Shown here piece by piece: positions 16,261 to 25,556 of a stretch of DNA of 64,000 nt; the first letter of the stretch is position 1; each line of letters begins with the position of its first letter. The position numbers were made by a program, and so were the translations under genes. Under the pieces are notes generated by a model. The model ran no database searches. It was not told where the DNA came from and saw only the letters and a program-made list of their open reading frames with translations. The DNA is from Arthrobacter sp. P2b (lineage in GTDB: Bacteria > Actinomycetota > Actinomycetes > Actinomycetales > Micrococcaceae): the NCBI RefSeq assembly GCF_900168295.1, contig NZ_FVZL01000011.1, forward strand, positions 1 to 64,000, read 5' to 3'.

Positions 16261-17547
16261 TCAGCGGACACCCTTGATTTTGACCACGAAGACGGCGCCG
16301 AGCAGGCCGATGACTGCGGCCGTGACGAACAGCGTCAGGTACCCGCCGAAGTACGTCACGGCGAGGAATGCCAGGACCGGCGCGACCACTTGCGGAAGGG
16401 AGTTCGCGATGTTGATAATGCCCATGTCCTTGCCCCTGTTTGCGGCCACGGGAAGGACCTGCGTCAGCAGCGCGAAGTCGACGGCGAGGTAGGTGCCGAA
16501 CCCCACTCCCAGGATGCCGGCGCCCACCAGTGCACCGGCCCATACGGGGAAGAAGGCCATGGTCAGTCCTGCTGCGGCAATGATGGCCGAAGACCCGATC
16601 ACGAACGGCTTGCGCCGGCCCAGCCGGTCGCTCCAGGGCCCGGCAATGACCGCGGTGATCATCACCATCACGGCATAGATTCCGGTCAGGGTAAGCACCC
16701 CTACTGCCGGATCCTCGTGGTTGAGGACATCCCGGAGGAAAAAGAGCAGGTACACGATGGTCATCTGGTTGCAGACGTTAACCAGGAAGCGGGTGAGCCA
16801 TGCCCACGCGAAGTCCGGATGACGGGCAGGGCTGATCCAGAAGCCGCGCAGGAAACTGCCCCATGAGAACGGCGGCCGGAGCTCCCTGGGCAGTGGCGGG
16901 TCATTCCGGTGGAACAAGTACGGCAGCACCGAGAACAGCAGGGCGGCAGCACACAGGGCGTAGCCCACCATGTAGTTTCCCGACACCACGGCCCCGAAGA
17001 CTGCACCGAGGAGGATGCCACCTGTTGAACCCAGCGCCGCCAGGCCGCCTACGCCACCGCGCTGCAGCACCGGCACGCGGTCCGGGACGGCGGCGGTGAT
17101 GGCAGCGTACGCAGCGTTGGCACCCAGTTGGACCAGGCACCAAAACAGAACCAGCATGGCAACAGCAGTAGCACCGGACATCGCCAGCAAGGCAGCGGCA
17201 CCCAGGATGGCGCCCGCTAGGATCCACGGTGCACGCCGGCCGAAGCCCGAGACTGTCCGGTCGGAAAGGGCGCCGAACAACGGGTTGGCAACCAGCGAGA
17301 CGGCAGCACCGCAGGTGGTCACCAGGGACAGGATGGCTTCCTTGTTGGCCTCGTCGATGCCGATGGCGTGCTGGCCGATAAAGATGTTAAGCGGCCCGAA
17401 GAAGGCGGCGTTGATGCCCACGTTGACCAGCACCAGCCCGGCGACCCAGCGCGCGGTGACCTTTTGCGTCGGCTCGGCGAGCGCCGCCGTCGTACCCTGC
17501 GCCCCGGCTCCCTGATCCAGCGGTGCGGGAGTATCTGACAGGCTCAT
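16261..17547 (-). CDS. MFS transporter
   Basis: 428 residues with 12 predicted helices. The loop GALSDRTVSGFGRRAPW after helix 2 and the second-half copy GPWSDRLGRRKPFV are MFS signatures. GPH/sugar-type look (N-terminal GPLNIFIGQHAIGIDEANKEA). Substrate unknown. Upstream of tetR and malic enzyme on the same strand. Confidence 0.87.
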   Translation of the reverse strand: MSLSDTPAPLDQGAGAQGTTAALAEPTQKVTARWVAGLVLVNVGINAAFFGPLNIFIGQHAIGIDEANKEAILSLVTTCGAAVSLVANPLFGALSDRTVSGFGRRAPWILAGAILGAAALLAMSGATAVAMLVLFWCLVQLGANAAYAAITAAVPDRVPVLQRGGVGGLAALGSTGGILLGAVFGAVVSGNYMVGYALCAAALLFSVLPYLFHRNDPPLPRELRPPFSWGSFLRGFWISPARHPDFAWAWLTRFLVNVCNQMTIVYLLFFLRDVLNHEDPAVGVLTLTGIYAVMVMITAVIAGPWSDRLGRRKPFVIGSSAIIAAAGLTMAFFPVWAGALVGAGILGVGFGTYLAVDFALLTQVLPVAANRGKDMGIINIANSLPQVVAPVLAFLAVTYFGGYLTLFVTAAVIGLLGAVFVVKIKGVR

Positions 17548-17669
17548 GACGTGCTCCCCGGGGGACGGCTGATAGGCGACGGGATCAGACTATCGTGGGC
17601 GGTACCACTCCGCCGTGTCCGATGGCGGAACAGCACTCTGCAACGTCAGCCCAAGCACTGAGGAGAACC

Positions 17670-18167
17670 ATGAGCGCAGCGTCCACTCCAGCGGAAAGCA
17701 CCGCCGTCAATACCGCCGACCTCTACGACGAGCGCGGCGACGAACTGGCATCAGTCTCACTGCAGTTCCAGTCCCTCGGCGGGCGTTCCCACTTCAGCGG
17801 GCCCGTCCGGACCATCCGCTGCTTCCAGGACAACGGCCTCGTAAAGTCCACCCTGGCCACACCGGGCAACGGCAACGTGCTGGTCGTGGACGGCGGCGGC
17901 TCGCTGGGGACAGCCCTAATGGGGGACATGATTGCCGAAAGCGCAGTGGCCAACGGCTGGGCCGGCGTCGTTATCAACGGAGCCATCCGGGACCGTGAAG
18001 CGATCGCGGGACTGGACCTCGGCGTGAAAGCCCTGGGCAGCAACCCGAAGAAGAGTGCCAAGGCGAGCGCCGGTGAAGTGGACGTTGACGTGGTGATCGA
18101 CGGCGTGACCATCCGGAGCGGAGCCATGATCTGGTGCGACCCGGACGGCATCCTCGTGGAGCGCTGA
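17670..18167 (+). CDS. rraA: RraA family protein
   Basis: 165 residues. NTADLYDERGDELASVSLQF, the metal/substrate loop VVDGGGSLGTALMGDMIAESAVANGWAGVVINGAIRD, and the final WCDPDGILV are hallmarks. Members are either regulators of RNase E or HMG/CHA aldolases; both activities use this fold, and I cannot choose. Start set by AGGAG four to five bases upstream of ATG. Confidence 0.9.
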   Translation: MSAASTPAESTAVNTADLYDERGDELASVSLQFQSLGGRSHFSGPVRTIRCFQDNGLVKSTLATPGNGNVLVVDGGGSLGTALMGDMIAESAVANGWAGVVINGAIRDREAIAGLDLGVKALGSNPKKSAKASAGEVDVDVVIDGVTIRSGAMIWCDPDGILVER

Positions 18168-18213
18168 CGGGGCGCCGCCAAAAAAGTTCGTCGGGACGGG
18201 GAATAAGAAGCGG

Positions 18214-18252
18214 GCGTAGGATAGTTACTGAAAGCAACTATCCTACGCTTTT
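18214..18252 (+). terminator. Hairpin with T-run between rraA and the next MFS gene
   Basis: Perfect 13-bp arms (18214-18226 and 18236-18248), 9-nt loop, then TTTT: an intrinsic terminator for rraA. It sits only 27 bases before the exporter ATG, and its core ATAGTT...AACTAT also resembles MarR/TetR-type operators, so it may serve both roles. Confidence 0.65.
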
Positions 18253-18278
18253 CCTACTTCCTTCCCCTGGAGTCCTGC

Positions 18279-19928
18279 ATGTCCAAAACCCCCACGGCGC
18301 GCGCCGCCGGAGAAGCGCTGACGCAGCGCCAGATTGTCACCGTGATGGTGGGACTGATGCTGGGCATGTTCCTGGCGTCGCTGGACCAGACCATCGTGTC
18401 CACGTCCATCTACACCATTGCCAACGACCTGGACGGGCTGTCACTCCAGGCCTGGGCCACCACCGCGTACCTCATCACCTCAACCGTCAGCACGCCGCTG
18501 TACGGCAAGTTGAGTGACATCTTCGGCCGCCGGCCCCTGTACCTCACCGCGATCGCCATCTTCCTGGTGGGCTCGCTCTATGCCGGCTCGGTCAACTCCA
18601 TGACCGAACTGGCGTTCGCCCGCGGCGTCCAAGGCTTGGGCGCCGGCGGCCTGCTGGCACTGGCGCTGACCATCATCGGCGACATCGTCTCGCTCAAGGA
18701 CCGGGCGAAATACCAGGGCTACTTCATGAGCGTGTTCGGCATCTCCTCGGTGCTGGGCCCGGTGGTGGGCGGTGCGTTCGCCGGATCCGCCAACATCCTG
18801 GGCTTCGACGGCTGGCGCTGGGTGTTCTTCATCAACCTGCCCATCGGCCTGGCCGCACTGGCCGTCGTCTTCCTGTTCCTCCACCTGCCCGCGAAGCACG
18901 TCAAGCAGAAGATCGATTACTGGGGCGCTGCCGCCATCACCCTGGCGATCGTTCCGCTCCTGCTGGTGGCCGAGCAGGGCCGCAACTGGGGCTGGACATC
19001 CCTGAACTCTTTCCTCTGCTACGGGCTGGGCGTGGCAGGCATCGTCTGGTTCCTGCTGGCCGAGAAGCACGCCGGCGACTATGCCCTGATCCCCCTGCGG
19101 CTCTTCCGCAACGTCACCTTCGGCCTGTCCTCGCTGCTGAACTTCATCATCGGCATCGGCATGTTCGGCGCCATCGCCATGCTTCCGCTCTACCTGCAGC
19201 TCGTGAAAGGTCTCACGCCCACCGAGGCCGGCCTCATGATGATCACCTTCACCGTGGGCATCCTCACCGGATCCATCACGGCCGGCCGCACCATCTCGGC
19301 ATCGGGCACCTACCGGATCTTCCCCATCATGGGGACCGGCATCCTCACGGCGGCAGCGCTGGTCATGGGACTGTCGCTGCACGTGGATACCGGACTGTGG
19401 GTTCCAGGCGTCATCGCGGTCTTCTTCGGCATGGGCCTGGGTTTCTGCATGCAGCCGCTTACCCTTGCGATGCAGACCTCGGTCCCGCCGCGTGACATGG
19501 GCGTGGGAACGTCCTCCGCGGCGTTCTTCCGCTCCATGGGCGGCGCCGTGGGGACGGCCGTGTTCATCTCGCTGCTGTTCAGCCTGGCGGCCAGCCGGAT
19601 CGCCGACAGCATGAAATCCGCCATGACCGATCCCGCCTACCTGGCAGTCCTCCAGGACCCCGCCGTCGCTGCAGACCCGGCCAACGCCAAGCTCTACGAG
19701 TTCTTCCAGAACGGCGCCTCGAACGAATCCCTCAACGACACCAGCTGGCTGCACACCGCCAACAGCGTCCTGACGCGGCCCATCACCGAAGGCTTTGCCT
19801 ATTCCATCGACGTGGTCATGTTCACGGCCGCCGCGCTGACCGGCATCGCCTTCCTCATCAGCTTCGCGCTGCCCAACAAGAAGCTGACGGACCAGAACGC
19901 GGCCAAGGAACCGGTGGCAGCCCACTGA
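18279..19928 (+). CDS. DHA2-type MFS multidrug exporter (EmrB/QacA)
   Basis: 549 residues, 14 predicted helices. MFLASLDQTIVSTSIYTIANDLDG in helix 1, YGKLSDIFGRRPLYL in loop 2-3 and RGVQGLGAGGLLALALTIIGDIV are the typical DHA2 motifs A-C. Exports drugs or hydrophobic cations by proton antiport. No adjacent regulator; a palindrome sits just upstream. Followed by a strong terminator. Confidence 0.93.
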   Translation: MSKTPTARAAGEALTQRQIVTVMVGLMLGMFLASLDQTIVSTSIYTIANDLDGLSLQAWATTAYLITSTVSTPLYGKLSDIFGRRPLYLTAIAIFLVGSLYAGSVNSMTELAFARGVQGLGAGGLLALALTIIGDIVSLKDRAKYQGYFMSVFGISSVLGPVVGGAFAGSANILGFDGWRWVFFINLPIGLAALAVVFLFLHLPAKHVKQKIDYWGAAAITLAIVPLLLVAEQGRNWGWTSLNSFLCYGLGVAGIVWFLLAEKHAGDYALIPLRLFRNVTFGLSSLLNFIIGIGMFGAIAMLPLYLQLVKGLTPTEAGLMMITFTVGILTGSITAGRTISASGTYRIFPIMGTGILTAAALVMGLSLHVDTGLWVPGVIAVFFGMGLGFCMQPLTLAMQTSVPPRDMGVGTSSAAFFRSMGGAVGTAVFISLLFSLAASRIADSMKSAMTDPAYLAVLQDPAVAADPANAKLYEFFQNGASNESLNDTSWLHTANSVLTRPITEGFAYSIDVVMFTAAALTGIAFLISFALPNKKLTDQNAAKEPVAAH

Positions 19929-19966
19929 CGCCCGCCACCCCTTACCGGGGCGGCAACCAAGGACAG

Positions 19967-20000
19967 ACGACGACGGCGGCCCATCCGCCGTCGTCGTTTT
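19967..20000 (+). terminator. Intrinsic terminator after the DHA2 exporter
   Basis: Perfect 13-bp arms (19967-19979, 19985-19997) with a 5-nt loop followed by a T-run. The stem repeats ACGACGGCGG, related to the other hairpins of this window. Confidence 0.85.
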
Positions 20001-20146
20001 GCCTTGTGGGGCTGGAGGGTCCCAAGTGGAACCCTGGCCGGTGACGTGCCACACTGTTTAGCGCGTGTGCGCCGGCCCTTCTGGCCGGTACCGCAGCCGA
20101 CGACGTCCGCACCGCATCCATCAGACCCCCAGACCCAGGGAGAACC

Positions 20147-21586
20147 ATGCCCACTGCACAGGAGCAGACGACCGCCCGGATACCGCAGCGGGTGATCTGG
20201 CTGGCCCTCGCGGGGGCGGTGGGCGGATTCCTCTTCGGCTTCGATTCGTCCGTGGTCAACGGTGCTGTGGACGCCATGAAGGATGAATTCGCACTGTCCG
20301 AGGCTGTCACAGGCTTCGCCGTCGCCATCGCCCTGCTGGGCTGCGCCGCCGGCGCCTACCTCGCCGGCAAGGTGGCCGACCGCTACGGGCGCATCCCCGC
20401 CATGAAGCTCGGCGCGCTGCTTTTCCTGGTCAGCGCCCTGGGGACCGGGTTCGCCTTCAGCGTCTGGGACCTGATCTTCTGGCGCCTGGTGGGCGGGCTG
20501 GGCATCGGCCTGGCCTCCGTGATCGCTCCGGCCTACATCTCCGAAATTTCGCCGCGCAAGGTCCGCGGCCGGCTGGCATCGCTGCAGCAGCTGGCCATCA
20601 CCACCGGTATCTTCGCCGCGCTCCTGTCCGACGCCCTGTTCGCCACCAGCGCCGGCGGTGCCGGCCAGGCGTTCTGGCTGGGCATCGAGGCCTGGCGCTG
20701 GATGTTCCTGGCCGCCGCCCTGCCAGCCCTGGTCTATGGCTGGGTGGCGTTCACGCTCCCCGAATCGCCGCGCTTCCTGGTGTTCCTGGGCAAGGAGGAC
20801 GAAGCGCGCAAGGTCTTTGACTCGATTGCTCCCGCTGAGGACACGGACCGGCACATCCGCGAAATCCGGGAGGCCATCGAAGAGGACAAGCTCGCCGGCC
20901 AGAAGGGCTCGCTGCGCGGCAGGACGTTCGGCCTGCAGGCAGTGGTCTGGGTGGGCATCATCCTCTCGGTGCTGCAGCAGTTCGTGGGCATCAACGTGAT
21001 CTTCTACTACTCCACCACCCTGTGGAAGGCCGTTGGCTTCCAGGAGCAGGACTCGCTCACCATCTCGGTGGCCACGTCCGTCACCAACATCCTGGTCACC
21101 CTTGTCGCCATCGCCCTCGTGGACCGGATCGGGCGCCGGCCCATCCTGCTGGCAGGTTCCGTGGGCATGGCTGTGTCGCTGGGCGCCATGGCCCTGGCCT
21201 TCGCATCGGCCACCGGCAGCGGCTCCGATATCTCTTTGCCGGGCCCGTGGGGACCCGTTGCCCTGGTTGCTGCAAACGTGTTCGTGGTCAGCTTCGGCGC
21301 CTCGTGGGGCCCGCTGGTGTGGGTCCTCCTGGGCGAGATCTTCCCGTCCCGGATCCGTGCCCGCGCCCTGGGCCTGGCCGCGGCTGCTCAGTGGGTGGCC
21401 AACTTCGCGATTACGCTCAGCTTCCCGGTGATGGCCGCCGGTTCGCTGCCCCTGACCTACGCCATGTACGCCCTGTTCGCCGCGGCGTCCTTCTTCTTCG
21501 TGATGTTCAAGGTGCCGGAGACCAACGGCATGTCCCTGGAACAGGCCGAGACGCTGTTCGTAGCCAAGGGTTCCGCCAAGGCCTAG
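20147..21586 (+). CDS. Sugar porter (MFS family 2.A.1.1)
   Basis: 479 residues, 12 helices. GGFLFGFDSSVVNGAVDAM at helix 1, DRYGRIPAMKLG, PESPRFLV, the GINVIFYYSTTLW helix-7 motif and PETNGMSLEQ at the end are sugar-porter signatures (proton or facilitated uptake of hexoses, pentoses or polyols). No neighbouring enzyme specifies the sugar, though the mannitol genes lie 4 kb away. Confidence 0.93.
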   Translation: MPTAQEQTTARIPQRVIWLALAGAVGGFLFGFDSSVVNGAVDAMKDEFALSEAVTGFAVAIALLGCAAGAYLAGKVADRYGRIPAMKLGALLFLVSALGTGFAFSVWDLIFWRLVGGLGIGLASVIAPAYISEISPRKVRGRLASLQQLAITTGIFAALLSDALFATSAGGAGQAFWLGIEAWRWMFLAAALPALVYGWVAFTLPESPRFLVFLGKEDEARKVFDSIAPAEDTDRHIREIREAIEEDKLAGQKGSLRGRTFGLQAVVWVGIILSVLQQFVGINVIFYYSTTLWKAVGFQEQDSLTISVATSVTNILVTLVAIALVDRIGRRPILLAGSVGMAVSLGAMALAFASATGSGSDISLPGPWGPVALVAANVFVVSFGASWGPLVWVLLGEIFPSRIRARALGLAAAAQWVANFAITLSFPVMAAGSLPLTYAMYALFAAASFFFVMFKVPETNGMSLEQAETLFVAKGSAKA

Positions 21587-21601
21587 CGACGCCGGAGAGC
21601 G

Positions 21602-22363
21602 TCAGGCGAAGTAGACGCCAATCCGGTTGCCGTCGATCTCCTCGATCCGGATGTCGATGTCGTAGACGTCGCGGAGCATGGCCTGCTGCATGATCTGCCG
21701 CGGGCTGCCCTGGTGGACCAGCCGGCCGTCCTTCATGGCCAGGATGGTGTCCGAGTAGCAGGACGCGAAGTTGATGTCGTGGACCACCAGGACGATGGTC
21801 TTGCCCAGGTCGTCGGCCAGCCGGCGCAGGAGCCGCATCATCTCCACCGAGTGCTTCATGTCCAGGTTGTTCAGCGGTTCGTCCAGGAGCAGGTACTGCG
21901 TGTCCTGGGCCAGCACCATGGCGATGAACGCCCGTTGCCGCTGCCCGCCGGAGAGCTCGTCCACGAACTTGTCCGCCATGGGTGTCAGGTCCAGGTGGGC
22001 GATGGCCTCCTCCACCTTGGCCAGGTCCTCAACGGTGGGCCGGCCGCCTGAGTGCGGGAACCGGCCGAAGGCCACCAGGTCGCGCACGGTGAGGCGCATG
22101 GTGAGGTGGTTCTCCTGCCGCAGGATGGCCATGGTCCGGGCCAGCTCCCGGCTGTCCGTGGAGGCGATGTCCAGCCCAGCCACGGACACGGCGCCCTCCT
22201 CCAGCGGCTGCAGCCGGCTGATCAGCGAGAGGAGTGTGGATTTCCCGGCGCCGTTGGGTCCGATGATCGACGTGATGCCGCCCTGCGGAATGGTGCAGCT
22301 GACGTCCTCGAGGACCGCCTGGCCGCCGTAGCTCTTGGAGACGTTGCGGACCGCGATGGTCAT
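21602..22363 (-). CDS. Siderophore ABC importer, ATP-binding subunit
   Basis: 253 residues. Walker A GPNGAGKS, signature LSGGQRQRAFIA, Walker B QYLLLDEPLNNLD and the H-loop VVHDINFA. Start ATG overlaps the stop of the upstream permease (ATGA). FepC/YclP-like, with a good match in the RQENHLTMRLTVRDLVAFGRFPHS block. Last gene of a four-gene operon (binding protein, permease, permease, ATPase). Confidence 0.93.
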   Translation of the reverse strand: MTIAVRNVSKSYGGQAVLEDVSCTIPQGGITSIIGPNGAGKSTLLSLISRLQPLEEGAVSVAGLDIASTDSRELARTMAILRQENHLTMRLTVRDLVAFGRFPHSGGRPTVEDLAKVEEAIAHLDLTPMADKFVDELSGGQRQRAFIAMVLAQDTQYLLLDEPLNNLDMKHSVEMMRLLRRLADDLGKTIVLVVHDINFASCYSDTILAMKDGRLVHQGSPRQIMQQAMLRDVYDIDIRIEEIDGNRIGVYFA

Positions 22364-23388
22364 TTCAGGGAGCCTTTCAGCAGGAGGTAGAGAAACAGGA
22401 TGCCGCCGGTGAACTCGATGACCACGCTCAGGGCGGTGCCGAAGCCGAACACCTTCTCCAGGACCAGTTGCCCGCCCACCAGGGCAATGGCGCCGATGAG
22501 CACAACGATGGGCAGCAGCCAGGTGTGGCTGAACCCGCGGCACAGCTGGTAGCCCAGGCTCACCACCAGGAGGCCGAAGAAGGTCACCGGCCCCACCAGC
22601 GCGGTGGACACGGCCACCAGCAGCGAACAGCCCAGCAGGACCAGCATGACCGTCCGGCGGTGGTCCACGCCCACGTTGATGGCCACCTCCCGGCCGAGCG
22701 CCAGGACGTCCAGCGTGTGCCGTCCGCGCCATACTGCTGCGCAGACGGCGGCGATGATCCCCGCGGAGACGCCCAGCAGCGCCGGGTCCACGTTGTTGAA
22801 GGATGCGAAAAACAGGTCCTGGAGGATGATGAATTCGCTGGGCTCCATGAGCCGCTGCAGCAGCGAGGAAAAGCCGCGGAACAGGCTGCCCAGGATGACG
22901 CCCACCAGCAGGAGCAGGTGCAGGGAACGTGTTGCTCCGGTGAACATCCAGCGGTACAGCAGCGCGCTGAACACCACCATCAGGATCACTTCGACGGCGA
23001 ACTGGAGGGTGGGCGGGGCTGCCACCACGGACGCGGCCCCGAGGGTGAAGGCCAGCACCGTCTGGATCAGGATGTACAGGGAATCGAAGCCCATGATGGA
23101 CGGCGTGAGGATCCGGTTGGCGGTGACCGTCTGGAACAGCAGCGTGGACACGCCCACAGCCACGGCCACCAGCAGCATGGCGGCCACCTTGATGGCCCGG
23201 CGCGGGAGGATGTAGCCCACGTTGCCTTTGAGTTCGAAGAACAGGAAGAAGCAGACGACGACGGCGGTCAGCGCCAGCAGGATCCCCAGGACCAGGCGCG
23301 GCGAGGCGTTCCTGATGCGGCTTCGGAGCGTGGGCTTGGGGACAAGGCTGTGAGCCGTACGGGGTTTGGTGGCGAGCGCTTCAGGCAT
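22360..23388 (-). CDS. Siderophore ABC importer, permease 2 (FecCD family)
   Basis: 342 residues with about nine or ten helices. N-terminal cytoplasmic extension, then typical FecCD motifs such as VTANRILTPSIMGFDSLYILIQTV and GPVTFFGLLVVSLGYQL near the coupling loop. Pairs with the next permease gene; their reading frames overlap by eight bases. Confidence 0.92.
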   Translation of the reverse strand: MPEALATKPRTAHSLVPKPTLRSRIRNASPRLVLGILLALTAVVVCFFLFFELKGNVGYILPRRAIKVAAMLLVAVAVGVSTLLFQTVTANRILTPSIMGFDSLYILIQTVLAFTLGAASVVAAPPTLQFAVEVILMVVFSALLYRWMFTGATRSLHLLLLVGVILGSLFRGFSSLLQRLMEPSEFIILQDLFFASFNNVDPALLGVSAGIIAAVCAAVWRGRHTLDVLALGREVAINVGVDHRRTVMLVLLGCSLLVAVSTALVGPVTFFGLLVVSLGYQLCRGFSHTWLLPIVVLIGAIALVGGQLVLEKVFGFGTALSVVIEFTGGILFLYLLLKGSLK

Positions 23389-24388
23389 TGCGCTTCCTCA
23401 GGATCAGGACGAGGAAGAGGATGGCGCCCAGCACGGACATGACCATTCCCACGGGGACCTCGTAGGGGTAGCGGATGGTGCGGCCGATGATGTCGCAGAC
23501 CAGCACGAAGGCGGCGCCGAACAGGGCGGTCCAGGGAACCGCGCGGCGGAGGTTGTCGCCGAAGATGAGGGACACGATGTTGGGCACCACCAGGCCGAGG
23601 AACGGCACGGCGCCCACCGTGGTGACCACGACGGCGGAGATCAACGAGACGATGACGAGTCCCAGGCGCATGGTGCGGGCATAGTTCAGGCCCAGATTGG
23701 TGGTGAAGTCCTGGCCCATGCCGGCCACCGTGAACCGGTCGGCTGCCAGCAGCCCCACCAGCATCAGCACGGCGACGATCCAGAGCAGCTCGTACCGTCC
23801 GCGGAGGACGCCGGAGAAATCTCCGATCATCCAGTTGCTCAGGGTCTGCAGCAGGTCGTAGCGGTAGGCGAAGAATGTGGTGACGGCGGCGATGACGCCG
23901 CCCAGCATGATGCCCACCAGCGGGATAAGCAGGGTGTTGCGGGCCGGCAGCCGGCGCAGGATGGCCAGGAACAGCGCCGTGCCCAGCATGGCGAAGGCAC
24001 TGGCAACCAGCATTTTGGCCAGCACGGGAGCGGAAGGCGCAAAAACTGTTACCACCAGGATCCCGAGGGTGGCGGACTCGACCGTTCCCACCGTGGACGG
24101 CTCCACGAAGCGGTTGCGGGCCATGAGCTGCATGATCAGCCCGGCAACGGCAACGGCCATCCCGGCCAGGAGCACGGCGAGGGTCCGAGGCACCCGCGAA
24201 ACCCAGAAGATCTCCACCGTGGCCGGGTCCGCGGCCAGCAGTGCCGGAAGTGACACGTCGCTGACGCCCACGAACATGCTGGCGGCGGCGAGGGAAAGAA
24301 CGGAAACTGCGGCCGCAGCCAGGCCCGCATGGTGGCGGGCCTGGCTGCGGGTTGCCGGCGCGGCGGGGCGCACGGCGGTGGCGGTCAT
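23381..24388 (-). CDS. Siderophore ABC importer, permease 1 (FecCD family)
   Basis: 335 residues, about nine helices. Motifs WVSRVPRTLAVLLAGMAVAVAG and VGAVPFLGLVVPNIVS mark the FecCD/BtuC family. It follows the lipoprotein gene by 25 bases. Confidence 0.93.
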   Translation of the reverse strand: MTATAVRPAAPATRSQARHHAGLAAAAVSVLSLAAASMFVGVSDVSLPALLAADPATVEIFWVSRVPRTLAVLLAGMAVAVAGLIMQLMARNRFVEPSTVGTVESATLGILVVTVFAPSAPVLAKMLVASAFAMLGTALFLAILRRLPARNTLLIPLVGIMLGGVIAAVTTFFAYRYDLLQTLSNWMIGDFSGVLRGRYELLWIVAVLMLVGLLAADRFTVAGMGQDFTTNLGLNYARTMRLGLVIVSLISAVVVTTVGAVPFLGLVVPNIVSLIFGDNLRRAVPWTALFGAAFVLVCDIIGRTIRYPYEVPVGMVMSVLGAILFLVLILRKRNA

Positions 24389-24413
24389 GGCGTGTTAGCT
24401 CAGGAGCGGGGCT

Positions 24414-25361
24414 TTAGGCCACGGATTCGGCGACGGCGTCAACCATTGCCTTGACGTTGTTCAGCCCGTAACCGATGACGTACCAGCCCATGGGGTCCAG
24501 GTTGATGACCTTGTTGTTCCTGACGGCGTTGGTGGACTGCACCAGTTCGTTGTCGAGGATGGGGTTGGCGGCAGACGCCTCGGCACCGACGGCGCTGTCG
24601 CGGTTGATGACGTAGAGGATGTCCGGGTTGGCCTGCTTGATGTACTCGAAGGAGATGGCTTCACCGTGGCTGCCGTCCACCTTCACGTCAGCGGCCGTCG
24701 GTACGCCCAGGACGTCGTGGATGATGCCGAACCGGGAGCCTGCGCCGTAGGCCGTCACTTCGCCGCCCGAGGTCAGGACGATGAGGCCCTTGCCGGCAGT
24801 CGCTGCCTTGGCCTTGGTCTCGGACACGGTGGCGTCCACGGCCGCGAGCTGCTCTTCCACTTCCGCGGACTTGTCGAAGATGGTTCCCAGCTTTTGGGCC
24901 TGCGTCTTGAAGCTTTCCATCGGGTTGGCCGCATCGATGGACAGGTCGATGGTGGGGGCGATCTTGCTCAGTTCCTCATATGCCCCGGCGGTGCGGCCGG
25001 AGATGATGATGAGGTCCGGGTCGCCGGCGCTGACGGCTTCGAAGTCCGGTTCCTTGACCGAGCCGATCTTGGTGTACTTCGCGTCCGAGTACTTGGACAG
25101 GGCCTCCGGGTACTGCGCTTCAGGAACGCCTGCAGGCTCCACGCCCAGCGCGTCGAGGGTGTCCAGCACACCAAGGTCGAAGGTGAAGACCTTCTTTGGG
25201 TTGACCGGCACGTCGGCGGTGCTGCCCTGCGCGTGCTCCACGGTGATGGTGGCGGCTTCCTCAGCGGGCGTGGCGGTCGCGCTTCCGCCGCACGCGGTCA
25301 CGGTCAAAAGAGCTGCTCCCGCAGCCAGTGCCCCCAGGTAGCTCGACAGCTTCTTCTTCAC
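24414..25361 (-). CDS. Siderophore-binding lipoprotein (FatB/YclQ-like)
   Basis: 315 residues. Lys-rich start, hydrophobic stretch and lipobox LTVTAC give a lipid-anchored receptor. Type III periplasmic-binding motifs: VFTFDLGVLDTLDALGVEPAGVP and DPDLIIISGRTAGAYEEL. Captures ferric catecholate or similar siderophore and passes it to the two permeases. A DtxR/IdeR-like box precedes it, consistent with iron repression. Confidence 0.93.
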   Translation of the reverse strand: MKKKLSSYLGALAAGAALLTVTACGGSATATPAEEAATITVEHAQGSTADVPVNPKKVFTFDLGVLDTLDALGVEPAGVPEAQYPEALSKYSDAKYTKIGSVKEPDFEAVSAGDPDLIIISGRTAGAYEELSKIAPTIDLSIDAANPMESFKTQAQKLGTIFDKSAEVEEQLAAVDATVSETKAKAATAGKGLIVLTSGGEVTAYGAGSRFGIIHDVLGVPTAADVKVDGSHGEAISFEYIKQANPDILYVINRDSAVGAEASAANPILDNELVQSTNAVRNNKVINLDPMGWYVIGYGLNNVKAMVDAVAESVA

Positions 25362-25423
25362 GTTTTTTCTCCACTCAGGTAATACGTCACAACTCTGTTG
25401 CCTAATAGGGCTGAGCCTATAAG

Positions 25424-25442
25424 TAAGGAAAGGCTAACTTCA
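25424..25442 (-). promoter_or_regulatory. DtxR/IdeR-like iron box
   Basis: TAAGGAAAGGCTAACTTCA matches 14 of 19 positions of the DtxR/IdeR consensus TTAGGTTAGGCTAACCTAA (reading plus strand). It lies 63-81 bases before the siderophore operon. It suggests iron-dependent repression. Confidence 0.6.
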
Positions 25443-25485
25443 AAATGAGAAGGGCGGATTGGGGCCAAAGTGGGGGACATCACAC

Positions 25486-25525
25486 AGGACGACGCCGGCA
25501 CCTGGGAAAGTGCCGGCGTCGTCCT
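25486..25525 (-). terminator. Hairpin after mtlD
   Basis: Perfect 16-bp arms (25486-25501, 25510-25525), 8-nt loop. It ends the mtlA-mtlD transcript and insulates the siderophore operon. Confidence 0.75.
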
Positions 25526-25556
25526 TGTGCAGTGCGTCGTGGAGTGGGACCTTGGG

